64,000 nucleotides of DNA from Incurvaria masculella (Eukaryota > Arthropoda > Insecta > Lepidoptera > Incurvariidae), in the NCBI GenBank assembly GCA_946894095.1, contig OX335657.1:2666001-2730000 (forward strand), written 5' to 3'. A program made the translations under genes and the position numbers. The notes beneath the pieces were generated by a model. The model did no database searches and was not told the origin of the DNA. It saw only the letters and a program-made list of their open reading frames with translations. Shown here in pieces: positions 1-8,955 of the stretch (its first letter is position 1; the number at the start of each line of letters is the position of its first letter).

Positions 1-369
1 GGTGGCCCAGTGGCGCGACACTTCGGCGATCGCTCTCCGAAGTTAAGCAACGCTGGGTCCGGTCTGGTCTTGGATGGGTGACCGTTCGAGAGGCTGGCCG
101 TGGTTCGGATTCCACGTTAAGCTGTAGGTCCCCTTCCTTACTTACTAGGTGGTAGGGTTTATCCCGCCCGGGTTGGTACCATCGCATTGGATGAACGATG
201 GTCGAAGCGGCAATGAAAATTGTCCGTGTTTTCCATCCAGTTCAATGTAGCCGTGCAATATAAGGAAGGTCCTGGCATGGCACCTAGTTCCCATGTGGTG
301 TGTTGGGCTAATACCATGACAGAACTTGTGGTATTAGCCATCCATGTCCAGTCACATAAAAAAAAAAAC
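1..369 (+). repeat. 5S rRNA-headed SINE, nearly complete
   Basis: The first 110 bases contain two long exact matches to the 3' half of eukaryotic 5S rRNA, CCGAAGTTAAGCAAC and CTTGGATGGGTGACCG, in the right order and spacing. These are the box A and box C parts of the 5S internal promoter. A body of about 250 bases follows, ending in GTCACATAAAA and an A run. The same body, with a different head, recurs at 32034 and 59015. About ten bases of the 5' end are cut off by the window edge, judged from the copies at 29562 and 39377. It is a pol III-type retroposon with no coding capacity. Confidence 0.88.
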
Positions 370-462
370 TTCGTGAATTTTCGCGATAATATGCAACAAA
401 TTGAGTAAATTTATGAAAAAGATAAATACTTTTTGTATGTTATCTGACTGAAAGGCCTGGAG

Positions 463-646
463 CCCTACTACGAACGGTACCGCGTAAGGGCTATTGAGAA
501 GGCGATACCGCTTGTCAAAAATGTTGTTTGCGTTTGACAGTCGGTATCAAAAGCGCTGTCGATACCATCTATCAAACGCAAAGAATATTTTTGACAGGTG
601 ATATCGCCTCCTCGATAGCGCCTGCTAGATAGGGTTCGTAGTAGGG
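463..646. repeat. MITE with terminal inverted repeats
   Basis: CCCTACTACGAAC at 463 is matched in inverse at 634-646. Inside, a second inverted pair (GCGATACCGCTTGTCAAAAA and its imperfect complement near 590-606) surrounds GCGTTTGACAG motifs. A related fragment is at 7397-7475. It is a short non-coding foldable element just downstream of the last sds22 exon seen. Confidence 0.7.
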
Positions 647-757
647 ACCCTGTCGCCTGAAATCAATATTGATATTCATTCATTCATCTTATCATGTCTA
701 AATCTAGATCTAACGTGAAGAAATGATATAGCAACGCTTAGGATAGTGGACACATAC

Positions 758-3700
758 CCAAAGCTCCTCGAGTTGACTCATGTGCTGAACATTCTCGATG
801 GTGGTGATCCTATTAACGGCCAGGTCTAATGTTTCGAGCAGCACTTGGTTTTCCAGATTCTCTATGACTGTTATACCTGCAAAGAGATGGATGTAATAGA
901 AGTGTTGGGTAACATAAGATGTAACTGTCGGAATACAAATTTGAATTTGTAAAAAACAAATTTCAGTACATTTTGTATGAAGCAATCTTGGTCTCATCCG
1001 TCCGCTGTAAGTGCCAAGTGCACGAAAGGACACAAAATCAAAACCAATGTCAAAAAATGATTAAACACGTCACGAACTCTATGCGGTTTACTAAAAGTGA
1101 AGTGTTTAAACATTGATTAAGTCAGCCGTCTCTTCGTGCAATCGGGGCTTAGTCTTTACATTATAAGATTGGTTTTCATCAAGCGCTGATTTATTTTATT
1201 CGACACTTAAAGGGTCTTTATTACCAAAGTGCTGATTATCTTGTACTGGTATTTATTGCAAGCTGCTAAGAAAGGCCCTTAATATGTGGCGAGTGGGTGA
1301 AAAAGGCCCTAAGTATATCATAAAAAGTAAATTCAGCCCTTGAATCATCCTAACGTACGACACGCACCGTTCTCGGAGACATAGAGCTGCGTGAGTGCGG
1401 TCAGGTTGTGGAGGTTCTCGATGCGCGTGATCCGGTTGCCCTGCAGCACGAGCACCTCCAGCGAGTTCAGATCTTCCAGGTTTTGAATGTGGCCGATCTT
1501 GTTCTTGCCCAGGTACAGCTGCTTCAGGCCCCTGAGTCCTTCGAGGTTCTTTATCTCCTGCGAGGTTTTATAGTGGACTCAATTACGAGTGCATTGAAGC
1601 ATGAGCGAGGGTGAAATTGTGAATCACATTTGAAAAAACCTCAATGCAAAAACGTTAATCACCTGGTGGTTTATTTCCTTAAAAGGCTGAACTTTTTCAA
1701 TTCCTGCAGCTTCAAGGTCAATCCTGGAGAATTTGAGTTACAGCGACATCTGGATGCTTCAATTGTAATCAGATTTTGAAAATAATCTGAAAAAGTATTG
1801 GTCGTAACATTGCTCGACGTTGATTGCGTGACAATGCTTCATATCTAGATGTCGCTGAAACTCAAATTAATGAGATAACGGTAATGTCGTATATATTAAA
1901 TACATAAAATTATCAATCCTGTAGAAATTGTTCGAAATATGGTAGGAGGGGAGAGTAGAACAGGCCTATGCAGGCGAGCTGAAATGATACCTGTCACCTG
2001 CTAATTTAAATGTACCAACAGCCTCCTTTCTTGTAAGGATTTGAAGTGCAGGAACCCACACACACGGGTCCTGTACAACCGTGTCGTGCCGTGTGACATT
2101 GAGTAATAAGGCGCAATTGGCTGCTGTCAGGTTTTGCAGCGATAGGCTTGTACGTCTTTATATGGGAGCCCAACACACAATTCCTTCGAACCGCACCTAT
2201 GTAGTGAAAAATAACTAGTTTGAGCACTTGTAGCATGCATATTTTTAGATAGTAATTAATCGGATAATTTCGACATTTTTGTGTGATTGGTAAAGGCTAA
2301 ATAGAACCCAGCTTGTATGTTTTATTTAGAATAAATGCCAGTAGAAAGACGATTGCTGCATTGCTGACCATGACAGCAATCGCACACTGCGAGTGTCTCC
2401 GGCACCTTGCATTCTCCAACTGAAAGTTGAACAAAGTTGTCCATACCTTTATTTTGTTATCGCCGAGCTCTAGCAGCTCCAGATTGTGTAGATGGTTTAC
2501 GTTCTTGATCTCCGTTATCTTGTTGGAGCTGAGGAACAGCCGCCGCAGTTTCATGAGACTCTCCAGCCCCGTGATCTCCTTGATGCGGTTAAACGACAGG
2601 TCGAGGATCCTGTCCATAGACACTAGAACTTAGGGAAACTGCGTTGTAGGAAAGAAACAATATGGCCATTCACAATGATCGGGGTTTGATAAATAACGCA
2701 AGCTTGAAGAAACTATACTCAAAAAGTCACTATGGCTGGAATAGTCGGTGATGACTTAAGAAAGAAACATCTAGACATAAAAAACTATATTTAGTTGAAA
2801 TAATTGTTTGATTTGTTTAAATTGTGTCCAATTAATTAAAACATTTTGTTTAGGTACCAACTCGAGGTTGTGTAGCTGGTCCAAGTTCTCGATGTTTACG
2901 ATCTGGTTGTCATACAGCTCTAGTTCGACCAGCGTGCGCAGCGTGCTCAGACCCTCGATCTTCTTTATCAGATTCCAGCGCAGGTACAGTCTGCAATCAC
3001 AAAGCTGCTTGAGCATTTATTTATTTATTTTCAATGATAACGAAAACACTCATGAATGGGTGTGTTCATGACCCCACAAGGTTTCGGTGCTGTCATTAAT
3101 AAAAGGAAAGATGGCTGGCAACATTATCAAAATTTAAGAGAAATGTTTCCAGATTCCGGTTCAAAGCGAAAATGAAAGGTGTTAATATATCCTTTCTGTA
3201 AGAATCTTACTGAAATGATATTAGCTCAACTCATCTAATGGAAACTAGGTGCTACCTAGCTAACAAATTTAGATGTTATTAAAAGGGAAATATGACTAAA
3301 TACATGAAACACATGGCAATTCCTTTGTTTTATTTATTGATTGAAACACAAAAGTCCCATAATACATCCGGACAATCACGTGTTTTTAGCGGTTCAGATT
3401 ATAGAAGCCCTACTGTATTTTACCTTCCCTTTTTTTTTTGTAGCTGGAGATGGATGGCTAATACTGAACTGACTGTCAGATATTAGCCAGATATTAGGAC
3501 ATAGATTAGTTTGATTATTCCTAAAGAGTGTCCTTTAAGGTGGGTCTACCCGCTCAACTCCCCATACAAACGTGGAAAGAAGATCATGCCCACATTTCTT
3601 GTCAGCGATCCAAAATTAGCCTCAAAATACCTTTAATTGATCAAACTAGATGTCTGATGACTGTTGGAATTGCAAAATTATGTTTGGTTTCCAAGTTATA

Positions 3701-4409
3701 AGGTCCAAAAGTTTGAATTTTTCGCACGTTTATATTTATAATTTTGGAGGTGGATTACGCAACGATAAAATAAAAACATCTTAAAAAGATTAATCATCAG
3801 ACATAGCTTGTTTTATGAAGATTTATAATCAATTTGGTTTTTGTTAGATTTATTACTACAGTGGTCGTGGTTTACATTTAGCTATAAATCATTTGGTAAT
3901 TTAAATTTTCGTAAATATTACCAAATCAAACACTATGCGCATTGCCTGCTTTGTGGACATGTTGCATACTCCTGATCACGGAGGCTGTCTTTTTCTTTGA
4001 AAAAGAGAAGATCCCAGACCGCAATAGCACGGTTTTGTACCGTGCCCGCGAATAATGTAGTCCCATCGAGAAGGGCCACTTTAAGATATTACAAAAGCAA
4101 CTCTGACCGTTCGATACGCTCCAGCCTCTCCAAGTTCTCAATCTTCCCGATGCGCCCGTGGTTGAGGTCCAGCGCGAGCGTGTTCTCGTCCACCACGATA
4201 AGCTCTTGCTCATTCTCCTCGCCCTCCGGCCCCGCACGCTCCGCCCCCGCGCCCTCCACCCCCGCGCCGTCGGGTCCGGCGCGCTCCGGCCCTGCCCGCT
4301 CGGCCCCTGCGCCGTCCGGCCCGGTACGTTCCGCCGCCGCCTGCACGACTACGGCGCGCTCCGCTTCGGAACCCTCAGGGTCGTCCCGCTTTGGACGGTC
4401 CGTCTCCAT
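758..4409 (-). CDS. sds22: Protein phosphatase 1 regulatory subunit 7 (Sds22), 3' end missing
   Basis: Sds22 is a leucine-rich-repeat scaffold that binds the PP1 catalytic subunit and controls its maturation and nuclear/mitotic activity. Five coding exons on the minus strand join in frame: 4409-4108, 2990-2862, 2609-2447, 1557-1368 and 876-758 (301 codons). Each junction has GT/AG ends and rebuilds the 22-residue repeat register, for example NLEILDLSFN across the 2862/2609 join. The start is METDRPKRDDPEG at 4409. The N-terminal 70 residues are acidic low-complexity repeats of AGPERAGPDGAG type; LRRs begin at LALDLNHGRIGKIENL. The family is usually about 330-360 residues, so roughly 50 residues (the LRR cap) are missing and should lie left of position 1. 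The donor after exon 2 (GTTGGT) is weak but gives the exact family spacing. No stop or frameshift is seen. Confidence 0.93.
1005..1153 (-). repeat. MITE, GGTTGCACGAA family
   Basis: The ends GTGCACGAAAGGACA and (inverse) GCCCCGATTGCACGAAG are terminal inverted repeats of a 150-bp element in sds22 intron 4. Related copies lie at 47005-47165 and 47735-47890. It has no coding capacity. Confidence 0.7.
1730..1868. repeat. MITE with ACAGCGACATCT inverted ends
   Basis: ATTTGAGTTACAGCGACATCT-like sequence on the left is matched in inverse by AGATGTCGCTGAAACTCAAAT on the right (1847-1867) around about 100 bases. A diverged half copy is at 41125-41235. It lies in sds22 intron 3. The rest of that intron (1869-2446) shows nothing recognisable. 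Confidence 0.65.
3535..4084 (+). repeat. 550-bp TTAA-flanked MITE, sds22 intron 1
   Basis: This is the diverged member of a family with better copies at 23987, 24679 and 42299. It begins TTAAGGTGGG and ends GGGCCACTTTAA. The interior, including the TGTCTGATGA and CGTGGTTTAC segments, aligns along its whole length with the other copies. TTAA at both ends and short GGTGGCCCA inverted repeats suggest mobilisation by a piggyBac-type transposase. The right end is only 24 bases from the first sds22 exon. A 70-bp SINE tail remnant (minus) precedes it at about 3430-3500. Confidence 0.75.
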
Positions 4410-4800
4410 CCTCTCAGGTGGACCTGCGCACGTGCTCGTTAAGGAGATGCAATTGCTTTTGAAGATGAAATAAGATACGATATTACACTTCATGAAAACG
4501 CATAGGTCTCAGCTACAAAACAGCAGAGCTAATATTTTGTGCAAATAAAAAAAACTTGTAGTTAAGGGTGTCATGAAGGCAGGGTATATCAAAGGAATTT
4601 TAAGAAATGCATTCTTTCTCTATTGGCCAAGGCACAATTTTGCATTGCTACTGCCTACTACTGCTAGTTTAAGCGAATTCGTCTTTCAGGCCAATTTTAT
4701 AAAAAAAAATCACTTGAGAAAGCTTCATTGTGGGTATTTTTTTGTAAATATCTGTGGTTTTCATTAAACCAATTTCCAATGTTTTTAGCTAATGTATTAC

Positions 4801-5370
4801 AATCTAAGGGTCGGGTTTCCAAGACAGACGCATTCTTATTAAATAGCTGGGTGGATAGGACGAAAGAGTAACTATAAAGAAGCTCGACAGCAAACAATTT
4901 TTGTGCAAAAACTACTCCTTGATAGGAAAAAAAATTGTCAAAGTTTGCATATAATTTCGTAATTCCTGCACTTTTTAAGTGTTTTGACCGGCGCGGCAGG
5001 GCGTTGAACTTATAATTGACAGTTGACCAGAATATTTATCAACAATTTAAGGTAATAACCTAACCCAACCTAACCTGACGCAACCTAACATTGGTTGTAA
5101 AAACGACTTGCGGGCACCGACATGGACCCGTTAGGTTAGGTTAGGTAAGGTTAGGTAGGAATAAACCTTGGTTATTTTTTTTATAGACCACGGCATCACT
5201 CTTCCTATTCCGACTGTAGTTGTGTGAAATGGAATGGTTATAATATTAAAAAAAAAAAAATTCCAAGATGCGGTATCCCGGAAATGCATGTTTTTAGGGT
5301 GTTTAGTAGGTATTTAATATTTTTTTACTTTTTTTCGTGCGTCTGTCTTGGAAACCCTAACCCAATCTAA
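4801..5370. repeat. TIR element with interior telomere-like tracts
   Basis: GGGTTTCCAAGACAGACGCA at 4813-4832 is repeated exactly in inverse at 5338-5357, giving an element of about 570 bp. There is no open frame of note. Its centre holds the two opposed CCTAA/TTAGG tracts listed separately. It lies upstream of sds22. Confidence 0.7.
5050..5160. repeat. Opposed CCTAA and TTAGG tracts
   Basis: CCTAACCCAACCTAACC-type repeats at about 5055-5092 face TTAGGTTAGGTTAGG-type repeats at about 5130-5158, separated by 35 bases. TTAGG is the insect telomere unit. The tracts are short, degenerate and in opposite orientation inside a TIR element, so this is not a chromosome end. Confidence 0.7.
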
Positions 5371-5494
5371 ATGGGACATTAAAAAAACTAAAACACACAG
5401 ACATAGATTTTGACAATATATTTTAGAATAAAAAATTAAAAAAACCTAGTAGGTATATCATTAAGAACATTAAACAGTTATCACGCATAGTATG

Positions 5495-5640
5495 GGGATA
5501 GTTTCAGTTTCAGTTTCAGTTTCTTTATTTCCTCCATTAGATGTATATTACACACTCGGATTCGTCTTTTTTTTTCCTGTCGGTTCAATTACTTCTGGCG
5601 AAGAAGAGCCGACAAGAAACTTCGTCAGGTTGGTCATTGT
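5495..5640 (+). repeat. Interspersed repeat fragment (GTTTCAGTTTC type)
   Basis: A GTTTCAG microsatellite leads into about 120 bases that recur almost unchanged at 32775-32900, with a shorter piece near 51050-51125. The shared end contains GAAGAAGAGCCGACAAGAAA. The class is not identified. The rest of 5376-6644 is AT-rich with nothing recognised. Confidence 0.6.
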
Positions 5641-6644
5641 ATTATTATTTTTTCCAGTGATACTTACAAACTAGTTTACAGTGATTGATTGATTACTACT
5701 GCTCACAAAGAACATTATTATAAGAACATTATATACATTGGTGAGGTGCAAACTCATGACTACTATAATGACATCTTATTCTAAATTAATAGGAATTATG
5801 ATCTAAATTATTCAGGTGTAAAAAACCATCGTCATTTTTGATACAAGGTAATATCAAATTAAATATAAGTTAGTAAATAAACAAATTCATACTACAATGT
5901 AGTACCCATGTCAGAGAAAATAATAAAATACATGTCATAGAAAATAATAATAGGGTAACGACTCTCTTAACAGTTCTTATCCAGTAGAACTATCAGGCTT
6001 AAAATCTGGATAATCCATCATATGTATGTATGTGAAGCGTGGACCTTAAATGCAGTAAGCCTTACATTCATTTTTTTATTTCATCTGTATTATTTTTATA
6101 CCAAAAACGTTTTTCATAAGATTTAAGATTTCATGTCTATTACGGATTGACGTACGGAGCGTACACGGTAAATACTATCGTCGATGGATGCTAAATATGA
6201 AATTAGGGGCCCTTTAAACATTTAAATGTTTGAGGATAACGTATCTATTACTACCTTTTTCATCTAGGCAAATCTGATTCGATGACTCACCAGACATTAC
6301 GGAAGAAAATACTAAACAGACAGAACTTAAAGGAGATAGATAAAGCCGGAAATGTCCAGAAATATCAGGATAGCAAACTGCAACCACTAAACACTGGGAA
6401 AAAACCCAACACCCGCAGCCGCAAGCCACCGAAAGCAAAACCAGAAAATAATATATGTTCTGTGGAAAATACGTGAAATGCAAAGAGCTCGGAGAAGTCG
6501 CGCTACTTCTACGTGAAATTGACAGCTCACACTGACACTGACACTGACAGCTCGCTGACAGCCGCAGATTATTTCTTTTTTTTTTGTTAATTCTGATATT
6601 TTTCGGACATGGAAAGGAAAAATATTTTTTTAAGTTTTCTGACA

Positions 6645-7030
6645 TGTACATGACTAATACCACACAACTACCGTTATGATATTAGCCCAGTAAACCACAT
6701 TCCCGAAGGAATTAGGTGCCATACCAGGACCTTCCTTTTATAAGCACGGCTACATTAAACTGGATGAAAAACACGGACAATTTTTCATTGCCGCTTCGAC
6801 CTCCTTTTCATCCGATGCGATGGTACCAACCCGGGCGGGCTTAAACCCTACCACCTAGTAGAGGAAGGGGACCTATAGTTTTACATGGATTCCGAACCAT
6901 GGAGCAGCTCGCCTTCGTGACGAAATGCACTTATCGAACTCAGAAAGAGAAAGAAAGTGGTGCATGTCGGAATTTAACCCAGACCTCTGGCGCGTACAGT
7001 CCTCGCGCCACTAGGCTACGAGCCGCTCAC
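6645..7030 (-). repeat. tRNA-headed SINE, full length, minus strand
   Basis: The tail and body match the SINE at position 1. The head (read on the minus strand: GAGCGGCTCGTAGCCTAGTG and onward) matches the tRNA-Ala-like head of the copies at 32034 and 59015 rather than 5S. It is somewhat diverged and has no long A tail left. Confidence 0.82.
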
Positions 7031-7396
7031 AAGTTAGCGATATGCTGCCTTATACCTAATATACAAAGAGAATATAATCACTGCGCTTTAAGAGTCGGGA
7101 CTGTGATACATTGGAACGGTTTGGGTCGATTTCAACCGAATGTATGAAACGTGCACTAACTGTCAGTCAAATCGACATAGCCGCCATTGCTGTCAGTGCC
7201 CGTTTCATCCAACGTTTTTTACGAAGGGAGTTGCGCCAGACTTCTAATATCCTTATACATTTTCTTGCTTCGTGTTTCGTGCTTTTTTTTTCAACTGGTT
7301 AAGGTGTCTTCTATTGTTTCGTGTATGTATTGAAATATGGGTTCAAAGAAACAAATACTACTACAAACACTACAGACGGGACAAAGCATTGAAATA

Positions 7397-7475
7397 GGAT
7401 GCATGCGTTTGACAGATGGTTTCGAAAACGCTTTCGACAGCAACTGTCAAACGCATACAATATTTTTTAGTCATC
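7397..7475. repeat. MITE fragment with GCGTTTGACAG inverted pair
   Basis: GCGTTTGACAG and its inverse CTGTCAAACGC flank about 40 bases containing TTTCGAAAACGCTTTCGA. This is the core of the element at 463-646 without its outer ends. Otherwise 7031-7612 shows nothing recognisable. Confidence 0.5.
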
Positions 7476-7612
7476 GTACGTCATCCAGAAATACTCGTAC
7501 GTGCCACCGCTAATTTCTTGCTCCTGCTTGCACCCAATGGCTCAGAGCACTTTGCCCGAACACAGCCAAATTACACAGAACAAACTGAGAGTTTATATTC
7601 TTTGCTTTCTTC

Positions 7613-7626
7613 TCAATAGAGTGTGG
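7613..7626 (+). repeat. Left target-site duplication of the LINE
   Basis: TCAATAGAGTGTGG here is repeated exactly at 12873-12886, immediately after the A-rich 3' end of the retrotransposon. This marks the insertion boundaries. Confidence 0.92.
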
Positions 7627-7733
7627 GGTCAAGAAAAGGCGGGAAAAAGGGCGGTCGATATTTTTTCCGCTAAGCTAAAAATATTTGATTTTCAAGTGTT
7701 TAAAACTAAAGAGGTGGTGGTGTGGCGGCGAGG

Positions 7734-8954
7734 ATGAAGACGCGTAAAAAGCGTAAGAAGGAGAACAAAGAAGCGGAGGAGTCCTTCTCATCGGAGGGCT
7801 CCGATGAAGAAAACAGCGAAATGGCGGGAAACGGGAGCTCCGGGCAGACGGCCTCCAGTGATCCCCCACAGCACAAACAACAGCAAGATAAGTACAAACC
7901 CTTCTACGTACAGGATTACACAAGGGCATACCCAGAAGATTCAGGAGCATTTGAGCACATTGTGTTCATAGAAAGTACTGATGAAAAACCAATTGGTGAT
8001 CGCGACATCATGAATTTGTCCAATGCATTTAAACGATACATCAAAGGAATAAAACAGTTTAAACGCTTCAACCGGTTCAAGATCGGTGTGATTTTCGAGA
8101 AACCTGAATTGGCCAATGCTGCTCTTAGAAACAAGACCTTTTTAGACCAGTTTAGGCTGAAAGCATCTATTCCAGCCGGTGCGACAGAGACCACAGGGGT
8201 AATCTCATCAGTCCCGAAAAATTTATCAAACCACAAAATTTTCACTAATATCACCAGTTCAAAGAAAATTATTTCAATCCGACGATTCATGAGAAAGATA
8301 CGCACAGAAAACGGATTTACATTAGAACCTACCACAACGATTTCCATCACATTTGCTTCCAATACACTACCAGAATACATTGACCTCAATTTGTGGAGAT
8401 TTAATGTCTCTACATACGTTCCTCCGGTAAAACAATGTTTCCGATGCACACGGTTTGGTCACATTGCTAAATATTGTAAAAACAAAGAAAGATGTACCAT
8501 ATGTGGAGAAGAAGAACATAACTTCAAAAATTGTAAAGTTGAAACTGCTAACGCAACATGCTTTAACTGCAAAGGAAATCACATTGCGATATCCGGGGCA
8601 TGCCCCATAAAACAGAAAAAAATTGCAGAAAATAAAAGCAAAGCACGTACAGTACAGTACAACGAATTATTTAATGAGAAGTCCTTCCCAGCCCTGCCCA
8701 ACCCATCCCATAGAACTTACAAAAATGATACAACTGCAAAGGGATACGCGAACTCAGTCGTTCAAAATGAAACATCAGTCGAATCGTTACTCAACAGTTT
8801 AATGAACTCGGAAAAAGCAATGGACATACTTTTACAAATGATTATTAAAGTTGTTACATTAAACAAAACTGGGGAAATTTCAGTCTCCACACAAAACATA
8901 AAAAAAATTTTTCAACAATCAGTTCAGAGCAATAACAAACAAAATCCCTCTTAA
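7734..8954 (+). CDS. LINE ORF1: nucleic-acid-binding Gag-like protein
   Basis: The product is 406 residues, starting at the ATG at 7734 (MKTRKKRKK); the GTG twelve bases upstream is not needed. ORF1 proteins coat the element RNA and act as chaperones. The first 60 residues are basic then Ser/Glu-rich and look disordered. A central region, roughly residues 70-230, resembles the RRM-like fold of insect LINE Gag proteins. Three zinc knuckles follow: CFRCTRFGHIAKYC, CTICGEEEHNFKNC and CFNCKGNHIAISGAC (the last with spacing 2-3-6). The stop at 8952-8954 lies inside the open ORF2 frame. Confidence 0.9.
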   Translation: MKTRKKRKKENKEAEESFSSEGSDEENSEMAGNGSSGQTASSDPPQHKQQQDKYKPFYVQDYTRAYPEDSGAFEHIVFIESTDEKPIGDRDIMNLSNAFKRYIKGIKQFKRFNRFKIGVIFEKPELANAALRNKTFLDQFRLKASIPAGATETTGVISSVPKNLSNHKIFTNITSSKKIISIRRFMRKIRTENGFTLEPTTTISITFASNTLPEYIDLNLWRFNVSTYVPPVKQCFRCTRFGHIAKYCKNKERCTICGEEEHNFKNCKVETANATCFNCKGNHIAISGACPIKQKKIAENKSKARTVQYNELFNEKSFPALPNPSHRTYKNDTTAKGYANSVVQNETSVESLLNSLMNSEKAMDILLQMIIKVVTLNKTGEISVSTQNIKKIFQQSVQSNNKQNPS

Positions 8955-8955
8955 C

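Noticed and set aside
1..110. A genuine 5S rRNA gene
   Set aside because: Only the 3' half of 5S is present, it is joined to a SINE body, and the same junction occurs in two other copies.
4158..4442. Plus-strand Arg/Pro/Leu-rich open frames opposite sds22 exon 1
   Set aside because: They are the complement of GC-rich low-complexity coding sequence in sds22 and match no family.
5050..5160. Chromosome end or telomere
   Set aside because: The TTAGG tracts are under 40 bases, opposed, and embedded between genes inside a TIR element.
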